From assembly GCA_036365515.1 (NCBI GenBank), contig CM070876.1, positions 97,668,150 to 97,732,149 of the forward strand: a DNA stretch of 64,000 nt. Direction: 5' to 3'. Position numbers and translations under genes: made by a program. This document shows positions 55,146-64,000 of this stretch, piece by piece; position 1 is the stretch's first letter, and each line of letters opens with the position of its first letter. The notes under the pieces are model-generated. The model searched no databases. It saw only the letters and a list, made by a program, of their open reading frames with translations, and was not told the origin of the DNA. The stretch comes from Torymus aiolomorphi. Taxonomy: Eukaryota; Arthropoda; Insecta; Hymenoptera; Torymidae.

Positions 55146-55990
55146 ACTATAAGAAAAAGTACTATATTTTGTAGCAATGCTAGGATATAAGCAAAGTATA
55201 GGTATTTTTGCTAACTAATATAGTAATTTTTCAAGCCGATTCGAGCTCAAGCTTCAAAGTCGGACTGAGCTTCTCGAGTACGTAATTTTGGAACTTATAC
55301 ATTGAGTACCTTCGCTGGCGAGAGAACTTTGATGATTATATTTGATGGTAATAAATAACTATGATAATATCAGAAAATAACTTATAACTCACTTGTATAA
55401 TATAAAAATTAAACAATTGGATGGACATTGTCGATGTTTTTGCTAACTTAAAAGCAAGATAATCTCAAATTACGAGAGAAACATAACCTCAATCAGACAC
55501 GTGCTCTCGGCGTGCACGCAGTAATTACTATGCGTTGGGCACACAAACGTGTACACCGACATTAATACGGCGCACACAAAAATGTACTTTATTGTCTGTT
55601 AGGCCACACAAATATGTACAAAATTTTTTTTTATATTGCTTGTAACTTTTGTAAATATTAATATTTTTCTATCAAAAAATTGTTTCGTGTAGATTATTAG
55701 TTTTATTATCAATATAAACCTGTCCGGAATTTCTGAGACAGCTTTAATAGTCTATTATTATGTGACAAAGCTGAAGAGTTTCTTAAACCCACATTAATAC
55801 GGACATCGATTTAAGATATATGTAGGCGTTAAAAATCGTTTTTATAGGCCTTTCTCGTCAGGAATTGGTTGTACATGAAAATTTTAAGTATTATCGATAG
55901 CTTTTATATTAATAATTTTTGTACAAAGTCAAATCCTGTTAAGTAATTAGCGAAAATCGACTTTTTAAAATGTTTTTAGCTGTTTTTCGC
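55146..55990. other. AT-rich stretch, no gene
   Basis: No coding signal. CACACAAACGTGTACA and related CACACAAA-TGTAC words recur near 55,540-55,615. Confidence 0.4.
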
Positions 55991-55991
55991 T

Positions 55992-56150
55992 ATGGTAATG
56001 AAAAATATTTCTCCCAGCAACAAATTAAAATTGAAATCAAAGAATAAAAGGTGCGTTGTCGCTCCACTCGCTTATCTATCACTTCGTTCCTTATACTCTC
56101 CAAGCAGGGCATTGCCGCGCCCTTGGATCAATTTATTATTTGGCGACTTA
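55992..56150. repeat. Dispersed repeat (copy 1 of 2)
   Basis: Contains CACTTCGTTCCTTATA and then GCCGCGCCCTTGGAT and TTTATTATTT. The same words in the same order occur at 62,338-62,526. Confidence 0.7.
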
Positions 56151-56820
56151 TTCTATAAAGAAATTGCAACAATAGTTGATTGCACTGGTCATTCCCAATT
56201 CAATAATTTGCCTCGATAAATTAAAATTCCCGCTAATTCATGCAAAAAAATTTCATATTGCCTCTTATAAAATGACTGTGTCAATGTTCCATAATTCTTT
56301 CACTGCACCAGCCCCCGAAATTTGCACTTAATTTTTAATGATGCAAAGTCACTGAATGCAAGACGAAGTATTTTAATTCTTATTCAATTGCACATACGAA
56401 CAAAGTATGAGAAATTTAGTTTTTTGTAATGTTTGACAAATAAGTTGAATTGTATATTTAAACTTTTTATTATTTTTACAAACTTTGAAATGAATATTAT
56501 GCTTACAATACTGATGACCTCTAGTGCAGTATGAAATTATCTGAATTTCAAATCAATATTTCTATAGATCTTTTTACTTTGTCGTTATTGATAAAAATAT
56601 AATCTATCATAAATAGATCATATCCTCTCTTATCCTCTCTTAAGGGGACAAGCCATGGTTAAATCTGAAAAAAATAGCAATAAATATTTTGATCAATAAT
56701 AAATTCCAGGTATAATCTTTAAGTTAAAATTTTTTTTCTACTAAAAAGTAGTATTATTATCTATAATTTCCGCCTGTAGTTAGCTGATAATATACATCTG
56801 GCTCTTGCGCCTGATTTATT
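56151..56820. other. AT-rich stretch, nothing recognised
   Basis: No coding, RNA or repeat structure that I can support. Confidence 0.4.
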
Positions 56821-56822
56821 GC

Positions 56823-57132
56823 TTGCCGCAGGTTTACTTTTCAACGACTGAATGAAATTACTTGAAATTCATGGCTTCATATTTGTTTTTACATCAGTTA
56901 CAGCTTTTGTTTACTAGTTTTCCTTAAAATTCATTTTTAATATTTATTTTTCATGAAAAACCTCATTTTTTTGTATGTTTTATCAAAAGTTCTGTAATTT
57001 TATTTTTTTCCTTTTTTTCTAAAGCTTTTTTTGGAAAAGTAGCAAACAAAAGCTGTGAACAATATGAAAAATAATGCTCACCTAAAATTTCAAGTCATTC
57101 CGTTCACTTGTTGAAAAATAAACCTGCGGCAA
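56823..57132. mobile_element. Foldback element (arms ~50 bp matching closely, more inside)
   Basis: TTGCCGCAGGTTTACTTTTC at the left end is mirrored by AAAATAAACCTGCGGCAA at the right. GAAATTACTTGAAATT mirrors AATTTCAAGTCATTCC, and CAGCTTTTGTTTAC mirrors CAAACAAAAGCTG further in. No ORF. A MITE-like origin is likely. Confidence 0.65.
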
Positions 57133-57255
57133 AGACCCTGTAAACACAAAAAAACAAGTTTTTCAGAAATCAATTTTAAAATATGAGTTTCTTATAACTT
57201 TTTTTATAACTTTTTTTCTCCTAACGTGAAAAATGAAAAACATGAATTAAGGAAT

Positions 57256-57384
57256 AGTACATTATGTCACAAGGGAGGAAAGTGCAGTATTATTCCCGAG
57301 GGAAAAGTTTCCAGCCCCGAGCGAAGCGAGGGCTGGAATTTCCCGAGGAAGAATGTACTTTGCTCCCGTGTGACATACGGTACT
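57256..57384. mobile_element. Palindromic MITE-like element
   Basis: AGTACATTATGTCAC at left is mirrored by GTGTGACATACGGTACT at right. The centre is a GC-rich hairpin, TCCAGCCCCGAGCG / CGAGGGCTGGA. Ends resemble those of 59,577-59,739. Confidence 0.7.
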
Positions 57385-58875
57385 TAACTCCCGATTCCCC
57401 TGTGACCACTTTATTGACCGAAAACAATGCTCTAATGCCATTAAAAAATAAAAAATTAAACTACTTTAACAGTGCTATTTATAGTCAAAATAAAGAAATT
57501 ATTAAACTTCTGCTATGTGCAAATATTGTGAAAATATTGTGAATATTTAAATTAATATTTATATTAATATAAATATTAATATTTATAATAAATAGTGTAT
57601 TTTGAGTGATACAATGACTGGGTGAAAGTTTTAGATAATTAAGTAAATTAATTATTTTAAAATTAAATTCTATTTTTTTAAGATTAAATCTTGTAGTTTT
57701 TATACATCTATTTATTTATATAATTAAATATTATAAATATTGTTAATTCATGTTTTTTTATTAATTGTAAGTTATTCGTAACCTTAGAAATAGAAAAAAT
57801 TAAAGAAACAGTTGTGCGAGGAATAAAAGTGGCTTACTTCCCTTAGTAATAATAACTCAATTTCTTCTTTCTTTTGAGGGAAATAAAGTGGTTTTCAGAG
57901 GGGGGTCGGGAGTAAAATCATTAACAGTACGTCAAAAGGTAAGAAACAATAATCACATAAAATATGTATGATAAATTAAATGATTTTTAATATAAAATAT
58001 TATATTTAAAATTGACATTTCTCATATTCATGTATTTAATACACAATCATTTTACCATTGTACTTTCCAAAATATCTTATGTAGTTGTTTAAATTATACA
58101 TATACATTTTTAAGACGTTAAGTAGTACACGACTTAAAACTAATTGTTTATTCAAAATACGTGGTATGTCATTGTCAGTTTTTAAAAATGTTAACTCTCG
58201 CACCTTCCTTTGCTTACATATCCGAAGATTTCCTTCTTTTTAAGTTGCTGATCGAAAACCTTTCGTTTTGCTGTCTTAAGAACGGAGTTACTCGTATGGT
58301 ACCTCCGAACATTCTAAACTTGGTACCTCTGGATTCATTAACATAGCTGAATCGGGCGCCTTCGACGCCTTCGACTACAACTCGTGCTGAACACCTCACC
58401 CTCGCTTGAAATAGCTCATTTCCTCGCCTAGTTGCAATGTACTATTATCAATATTTAAGTTGGCAAAATAGATTTTTTTCTATCATACGAATAATTTTTT
58501 AAAAAGAAACTCTCTTAAAGTTTTGTCTTAAAGTTTTTATTCTAGGCAACAAATAATTATTCAGAGACATAGTATTTAACTATGTATAACGAGGAACATA
58601 TTAGTATTGTATATATAATATTGAAAAAAAAAACAAAATGAAAAATTGATTTTTTTTTTCATATTTTTATTAGATTTGGAAAAGAATGACGATTTATTCG
58701 AAACTATGGATAAAGGTGGATAAAATAGTTGTAGTAAAATTTTTTCGATTAACTCTTTTTTGTTTAAATATTTCAAAATGGCGAAAAACCTTCGAAATTT
58801 CCAAAAGACGTGTTTTTTCCTAATAATTCTAGTACAAATCGACATGAACGAAAATTTTCATCACAGTGAGTCAAA
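57385..58875. other. AT-rich stretch, no supported gene
   Basis: Includes a GC-richer patch near 58,330-58,430 with CACCTCACCCTCGCTTG but no recognisable domain. Short frames (for example 58,576-58,845 on -) are Phe/Lys-rich and compositional. Confidence 0.4.
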
Positions 58876-58879
58876 TTTT

Positions 58880-59049
58880 GATTGATTAAATATTTCTGGT
58901 CATTTATTAGTACATGAAACGATTTCTAAAATATTACTACCGATAATCGTGAGAAAACTCGTTATTTTTCCAGTTCTCCGATCATATTGAATCCACCATT
59001 GTTGAAATTGTATCATGTACTAACAAATGACCAAAAATGTTTAATCAAT
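58880..59049. repeat. Inverted repeat, arms about 35-40 bp
   Basis: TTGATTAAATATTTCTGGTC with ATTAGTACATGA mirrors TCATGTACTAACAAATGACC with TGTTTAATCAA. The centre is non-palindromic, about 90 bp. Confidence 0.6.
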
Positions 59050-59462
59050 TTATGCTAGAATTAAGGATTAGGAAAAACCACGTATTTTTAGAAATTTCGA
59101 CGATTTTCAATTTTTCAATTTTTCGTATTTTTTTACTAAATTCACTATATTTATTTTCCTAATAATGGAAATGCAATTTTGACATCGGAAATCGAAAGAG
59201 CAAACCAAAAACTATAAGGATAAGTAGATGTTGTTATGATATTTATTATTTTTGAATTATCAGCTAAGCTCGAAAATGAGTTAAATATTCCGGGATTTTT
59301 GTTAACTTCGAACATTTGCGCCGCTTGCACTCGTATCTCTAATAATGGACACATCAAATTTCGGACATCAGATCTCACATAAGATCTGAAAAGCTATTTA
59401 AGACTTGGGTGAGGTGTTCTGTACGTCTCGGAGTCGAGGGTCCCTTTGGCGGCAGAGAAATA

Positions 59463-59580
59463 GTATATTACGCACCCAGAAAAGTAAAGAATACATTATA
59501 ATGTTACCTGAGCCGAAGGTGAGGGTGACAAACATGAAATCTGAGGCATTCTTTATTTTCTCCCTTGGTGCGTATTAGTA
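59463..59580. mobile_element. Palindromic element, TATTACGCA-type ends
   Basis: AGTATATTACGCACCCAG with AAAGAATAC is mirrored by GCATTCTTTATTTTCTCCC and GGTGCGTATTAGTA. A close relative lies at 60,107-60,220. Confidence 0.6.
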
Positions 59581-59739
59581 CATTGTGTAACTAGCGAGGA
59601 AAGTTGACTTTTTCTAGCGAGGATGATGATTGAGCACGAGTGGTTCACAAGGGCGCCCCCGGCGCCCGAGTGATACACGAGTGCTCACAATCATCATCCG
59701 AGTCTGAAAAAGTCAATTGCTCCCTTGTTACACAGTACT
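59577..59739. mobile_element. Palindromic MITE-like element with GC-rich hairpin centre
   Basis: AGTACATTGTGTAAC is mirrored by GTTACACAGTACT; AGTTGACTTTTTC mirrors GAAAAAGTCAATT, and GATGATGATTGAGCACGAGT mirrors CGAGTGCTCACAATCATCAT. The centre is GGCGCCCCCGGCGCC. Confidence 0.7.
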
Positions 59740-59940
59740 TTTTTAATAAGTGCAGGAATAAGACCTTTTTTTGCATGAAAAGTGGATGGGAGATCGGTCG
59801 TATATTGAGTCCTCATAACGAGAGACTATGTTCTCTTCCTCCCGCTACTACGGAAGGCCTCACTAGACGCTCGAAATGTTTGATTTTCCATTCACTCTTC
59901 TAGGCAGAAAAGAGGGCCTTTTTCATGCATCTGTTGAAAA

Positions 59941-60300
59941 ATAGTATATTACGCAGCTAGGGAGAAAAAACTTGGACAGTCCACAGCTCGTCAATTGACA
60001 CCCGAGTCGAAGGCGATACTGTTTTTCGTCATACTCGGGCCGAAAATACCACATTCGCGTTTTTGAGCCGGGAGCGGAAGTAGTACTTTCAGCCAGGGTA
60101 TGGTCAATAATATATTACGCACCTAGGGAGTAAAAGTAAAGAATGTTCCAGATCAAACATAAATAACAAATATGATATCTGAGGCATTCTTTATTTGCTC
60201 CCATGGTGCGTATACGACTTTTTTGCCTATTAGAATACAACATTCGCGATCGGGTGGCGGGAGCGAAAGTGGTACATTCGGCCCGCTAGGCAAAAATAGT
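59941..60300. mobile_element. Cluster of palindromic elements with shared GC-rich module
   Basis: ATAGTATATTACGCA near 59,943 and ATATATTACGCACC near 60,109 begin two elements. CATTCTTTATTTGCTCCC near 60,186 closes the second. Modules with CCACATTCGCG and GAGCCGGGAGCGGAAGTAGT (about 60,046-60,100) and CATTCGCGATCGGG and GGGAGCGAAAGTGGTAC (about 60,242-60,285) are diverged copies of each other. Confidence 0.6.
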
Positions 60301-61140
60301 GAATTAGACAATGTATGTGTACCTATAAATATTTAATGTGTTACCTTTTACTTCATTAATAATAGTAAAAACTTCATGATAACAGTTTCAGAAATTCGTG
60401 AACTCATATAAAATTTCGTTAATTAAATTTTTTTAGCAAAGAATGAAAACTTTTGATTTATTTATAAGAAATGTTTTTAAAAAATTAACTTCCCCACATT
60501 TAATTAAACACCTTCAGCATTCAAAAACAGATTAGAGATCGACGTATACAAATTTATCAGAAAAACTCTGGTAATTGCAGAGACCTCTTGATGCCTGCAT
60601 ATGTGTACTTACAGCGCGACTAAGATATGAAATTTCAGTATCAGTGATTCTAAACAATGGACAATTTATCAACACTCTTATGACTTCTTGCAGTGCGACT
60701 AGGATGTGAAATTTTTAGCATCAGTGATCCTAAGCGGTGGACATGTTGGACAACAAAAGCGACTTCATGATGCATGTGAAATCATGATTTCAAATACTCA
60801 GCAAATTATTTCATATATTACTGCCAATCTCAATCGTAAAAGAACGTTAAAGAATTTGAAACCATTTAACATCGCTGTTAAGAGCGTGTGAGAATTTCTA
60901 TAGCCCATTGCTGCGAATAGCGATGGTTATAGGTATAGGCGCCAGCGAAGCAGCTATTTGCGTCGAGTGGTTGCTAAAAATTAGCTATATTTCTTAGCTG
61001 TAAATTAGCTACTCTATTAACTATAATATAGCTAAAATATCGTTAATTTATTGTTGACCTTAGATTAACGATATTCGTTAGCTATAAATGAACTAACTTC
61101 TATAGCTAACAGCTGATTAACTTTACAAGATATTGATTTT
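60300..61140. other. Gene-free stretch with short duplications
   Basis: An ~85-bp tandem pair starts with CGACTAAGATATGAAATTT (about 60,617) and CGACTAGGATGTGAAATTT (about 60,698). 60,950-61,110 has inverted AGCTA-rich words (ATATCGTTAAT / ATTAACGATAT). No coding signal. Confidence 0.45.
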
Positions 61141-61149
61141 TTTTTTATT

Positions 61150-61385
61150 AGTCTGGGTGTCGGAACGTATCGAATGCGTAGTCTTGGTGTTCGGGGTGGC
61201 CGATGATGAAGTCTAGGAACTGAGCTCCTTAATTTTTTTTTGTCTATGTATAAAAATCTATATATTTCGACACCTATAGGCGTATAGATACAAAACCTTA
61301 CGGTGCGAAGAACCTAAAGATCGTCATTGGCTACATCGAACGTCTGAATAGCGCATTTCATACGTTCTGACACGTAGACGTACCT
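61150..61385. repeat. Dispersed copies of the 11-kb 90-bp repeat, both orientations
   Basis: 61,150-61,212 read as reverse complement gives GACTTCATCATCGGCCA and GCATTCGATACGTTCCGACA, matching units of 11,040-11,550. 61,270-61,385 carries the forward version (CGACACCTATAGGCGT, ACGGTGCGAAGAACC, TACATCGAACGTCTGA). Confidence 0.6.
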
Positions 61386-61508
61386 TTCTACATCGCACAC
61401 GTATTTTTTTATAACGTTTTGCTCTTAACCATAAAATAACGCTAAAAATAGCTAATTTCTGGTTACATTTCTTACCAAGACTTAAGCATATTATAGCCAG
61501 ATTTAAAC

Positions 61509-61510
<2 letters not shown>

Positions 61511-61566
<56 letters not shown>
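61511..61566. repeat. (GA)n microsatellite
   Basis: GA run with one interruption. Confidence 0.95.
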
Positions 61567-61567
<1 letters not shown>

Positions 61568-61748
61568 CCTACCTCTAGAAGAGATTCTCCGTAAATCAAG
61601 AGCGAGTGCGCTCCGAAATTTCGGAGCATAGCGGAATATCTTGGCGACAGATGGAGCCGAGCTTTCGCGCTCACTTATTAGCTGCCGCAGAACGTCTACA
61701 AAAAATCAGCAAATTATGCTGCTGTTGAGGTTGCGACTTGCTCGCTCC

Positions 61749-62004
61749 ACTCACAAAAAGAGTTTCTAGGTGACAGAGGAAATCTTCTTATTATAGGCCC
61801 AAGCAGAAAATCCGTTTCTTATAAAATGAATCTTCTATAAGTAAGAGGAATTCATTTGACTGTAAAACTTACAGAATTTCTTTAAAATTTACAGTTACAT
61901 GGATTACTCTTACTTATAGAAGATTCATTTTGTATGAAACGGATTTTCTGCTTGGGCCTATAATAAAAAGATTTTCTGTTATCCAGAAGCACTTTTTGTG
62001 AGTG
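61749..62004. mobile_element. Foldback element, arms about 100 bp
   Basis: CACTCACAAAAAG at left mirrors CTTTTTGTGAGTG at right. TATTATAGGCCCAAGCAGAA with AATCCGTTTC mirrors GAAACGGATT and TTCTGCTTGGGCCTATAATA. ATGAATCTTCTATAAGTAAG mirrors CTTACTTATAGAAGATTCAT. The loop is about 55 bp. Arms are close to identical, so it is young or under structural constraint. No ORF. Confidence 0.8.
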
Positions 62005-62337
62005 TCCTCTCCTCGCAGTTCGAGGGCACGTCTAGTCGAAACAAGAAGCATCGGCGATGCTCTGAAGTATAGGAAAAATGTTGAGCTGAATAATTCATCA
62101 AAGTTCGCAAAAAAGAAAATAATAAAAATATTTAATTATTGCAAAAGATAACATAAACTATTCCAAAATTGATGAAGGCAGTGCTCGGAAAATAAGTTAT
62201 AGGCGGCTCATGCGCACAGTGCGCTGCTACTTCTCGCGACGGCAAGCACGTTTGTCATCATACGTCGGAGCGCAGTGGGGAGAGAGAACGGCTTCGCTCG
62301 GCATACGCGTCGACTGAACGTCTCGCGCTATTGTATT

Positions 62338-62526
62338 GAAAAATATTGCTCCTAGCAACAAATTTTTAATATGTAAAATATTTATATATATCCAATACAA
62401 CCTTAAATGTTCAAATTAAAGAATAAAGGGTGAAAGGTCGTCCCGCACGCTCGTTTGTCACTTCGTTCCTTATATTCGCCAAGCATGCAGGGCGCTGCCG
62501 CGCCCTTGGATTAATTTATTATTTTA
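62338..62526. repeat. Dispersed repeat (copy 2 of 2)
   Basis: Same ordered words as 55,992-56,150: GAAAAATATT and CAGCAACAAAT near the start, then AAAGAATAAA, CACTTCGTTCCTTATA and GCCGCGCCCTTGGAT. Confidence 0.7.
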
Positions 62527-62602
62527 TAGCACTGCGTGGCATAAATCCGCATTTATGTCACGCCTATCTGTGACATGGCGGATTTATGCAGTCAGTGCTA
62601 TT
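62525..62602. repeat. Palindrome 1 (about 78 bp)
   Basis: ATAGCACTG and GCATAAATCCGC are mirrored by GCGGATTTATGC and CAGTGCTAT; TGTCACGCC and TGTGACATG lie at the centre. Confidence 0.7.
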
Positions 62603-62610
62603 AAATAATG

Positions 62611-62723
62611 TACGATACACGTGTCATAAGTCGTTCTTTATGGCACGGCGTTAAGTGCTCTCGCTACGCTCGGGCGCTTATACACGCCGTGCCGTAAAGT
62701 AAACTTATTCCACTAGTATCGTA
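62611..62723. repeat. Palindrome 2 (about 113 bp)
   Basis: TACGATAC is mirrored by GTATCGTA and TTTATGGCACGGCGT by ACGCCGTGCCGTAAA. The centre is GCTCTCGCTACGCTCGGGC. It follows palindrome 1 by 8 bp. Confidence 0.65.
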
Positions 62724-62917
62724 ATATACTATTATGCCACGGGTCGGCGGAAAACTTTGCGCTGGGGTATGATAAAAAGAAAATTAAAGAAGAGAACGCG
62801 AACTTTCTGTGTCTTTGGTTAAATGTAGCCAATGGTAGGTTTTGGTGTAGTTATAGAATTTGTAGCTAATGGCCGTACTACCAAGGTGTTTTTTATAAGT
62901 AAAACAATTATTTACAA

Positions 62918-62950
62918 CGTTTCGGACATTTTATTACGTCCCTCTTCAGG
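62918..62950 (-). ncRNA. Hammerhead-ribozyme-like motif, 3' of Penelope-like ORF
   Basis: On the - strand: CCTGAAGAGGGACG, an AT-rich loop, then TGTCCGAAACG. The boxes CUGAAGA and GAAAC flank a GGAC/GUCC stem, the arrangement of the hammerhead core (CUGANGA, stem II, GAAA). Hammerheads in terminal repeats of Penelope-like elements are established. It lies about 400 bp downstream of the GIY-YIG ORF on the same strand. Stems I and III and the cleavage site are not resolved by eye. Confidence 0.45.
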
Positions 62951-63354
62951 TTCTAAATACAACAATTATACAATTATTTTTTACAATTCACAATATCTTA
63001 ATTTCGCATTAATAAATAAAACTTACATTTAAAACGTATTGTCAGATTCTGTTACGGAAAGTAATCCGTTCGTCACTGCTTACAATTCGGATTTTTCGTC
63101 GTATTTATACAGATGTTACGCATATATGTGTGTGTATAAGAAGCGCGTACAATGGTGGGGATGCAATAGACGATTTTCGAAGCGACACAGCGGGTGTGCT
63201 ATCAGGAGAGTATGTCTAAGTAGAGGGGGGACCCCAACCAATGTTACAAAATTCTCGACAACGAGCAATCCTACGACAACGTGGGCGTGCGTGGTAACTC
63301 TACCTCAGCATGTTCTCCTGTTCTCCTTCACTTGCTGCTTTCAGTATTTTCCTC
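62951..63354 (-). other. 3' untranslated/terminal part of the Penelope-like element
   Basis: Non-coding sequence between the hammerhead-like motif and the ORF stop. No second ORF is evident. Confidence 0.4.
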
Positions 63355-64000
63355 TTATAAGCACATAAATTGACAATTATTTATTAGAGTGGTATATTCT
63401 TTTGGTAAACTATTAATTTCGAATTGTTTATTCATATATCTTGATTGTGTGTGTATGAATACAGCTTCCGAAAATAATCTTTTTCCTCTATTAATTTCTG
63501 TATCTAGAATTTGTACATTATTGAAATCTATTTTATGATTATTGTTTTTTGTGTGTAGATATAATGATGAATTATCATCTTTCCTAGTGTATTTTTTAGA
63601 GTGTTCATTAATTCGTACATTTAAACGTCTACCTGTCTGGCCAACGTACGAAGCCTCACAATCTTCGCAATTAATTTTATAAACAACATTCGCTTTATCA
63701 CAGATTTTAGTATTATCTTTACCTAATTTAATAATATTATTGAGTTTATTCTTGGTACTATATATGATATTTGTATTGTGTTGTTTAAACAAAATATTCA
63801 TGGATCTTTCTAATTCTTTAACATATGGAAGTGTAATAAACATTTTTTTATTTTTCTCATTGCATCGATTGTTATTACTATTTCTTAATTTATTTAGGCG
63901 TTTTTTTATATGAAATTCTGATAATTCAGGTGGATAATTATTCTGTTTTAAAAGTTCCTTGATAAAATTTATATTTTTATTGTGAAAAGAGTTGTGTGAT
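63355..64000 (-). CDS. Penelope-like element, C-terminal part with GIY-YIG endonuclease (partial)
   Basis: On the - strand the frame is open from the window edge to a stop at 63,355; the N-terminal reverse transcriptase lies outside. Numbering from the internal Met at 63,843: linker FITLPYVKELERSMNIL (2-18) and NIIKLGKD, the usual segment between RT and nuclease in Penelope-like proteins. Then comes the GIY-YIG nuclease: VVYKI (53-57, the GIY strand), C59 and C62, YVGQTGR (66-72, the YIG strand), R77, E80-H81 and a late acidic residue E126. Upstream of 63,843 it stays in frame (IKELLKQNNYPPELSEF, KKRLNKLR). The nuclease would cut target DNA for RT priming. No lesion in the visible part. Confidence 0.85.
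   Translation of the reverse strand, partial: SHNSFHNKNINFIKELLKQNNYPPELSEFHIKKRLNKLRNSNNNRCNEKNKKMFITLPYVKELERSMNILFKQHNTNIIYSTKNKLNNIIKLGKDNTKICDKANVVYKINCEDCEASYVGQTGRRLNVRINEHSKKYTRKDDNSSLYLHTKNNNHKIDFNNVQILDTEINRGKRLFSEAVFIHTQSRYMNKQFEINSLPKEYTTLINNCQFMCL

Overview
The window reads as AT-rich, repeat-dominated eukaryotic DNA, most likely from an arthropod and probably an insect. It carries a Gypsy-type LTR element with an envelope-like tail, a BEL/Pao gag, a Penelope-like element with a GIY-YIG nuclease, a LINE endonuclease of the type often mis-annotated in arthropods as craniofacial development protein 2, and genes of the F54H12.2 family that is widespread in arthropod genomes. I see no complete host gene that I can name. 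Nearly every open frame belongs to a mobile element, a virus-like remnant or a tandem repeat. The species cannot be fixed from the sequence.

Layout. 0.4-8.9 kb is one satellite family in head-to-head orientation, with the orientation switch near 5.39 kb. 9.7-11.9 kb holds three short tandem arrays (about 304, 90 and 41 bp). 13.3-15.0 kb has a tRNA-like sequence and a decayed antisense LINE split by a TTAA-flanked non-autonomous DNA element; removing that element and one TTAA rejoins the LINE reading. 15.2-18.3 kb has CA and GA microsatellites, a ~105 bp repeat, a small cysteine-rich ORF and a long foldback element. 18.5-19.5 kb is a BEL/Pao gag pseudogene ending at a palindromic ~140 bp array.

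The core is a direct duplication. Copy A is 20,171-41,159 and copy B is 45,150-54,461; a ~175 bp satellite (41.2-45.15 kb) lies between them. Each copy has an AT-rich array followed by six virus-like genes on the + strand: a short structural-type protein, a basic minor-virion-type protein, the F54H12.2-family (capsid-like) protein, an unrecognised protein, an adenain/Ulp1-type cysteine protease, and a protein with a basic middle and helical tail. All are broken, and many lesions are shared, so decay began before the duplication. Copy A was later hit by a Gypsy LTR element (20,912-29,767). Copy B keeps the empty target, which fixes the insertion point and a 4-bp target duplication.

The Gypsy element has ~930 bp LTRs, a broken gag, no visible protease, a broken RT/RNase H, and an integrase core fused in frame to an envelope-like membrane anchor. 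Between that fusion and the 3' LTR sit two intact, GC-richer ORFs. They encode paralogous proteins with four CxxC pairs, each preceded by a strong splice-acceptor-like tract and followed by a poly(A) run. I could not assign them to a known family, and they are the best candidate for something undescribed.

54.5-62.8 kb is AT-rich DNA full of foldback elements sharing sequence modules. The right edge (62.9-64.0 kb) is the 3' part of a Penelope-like element on the - strand with a hammerhead-like motif downstream.
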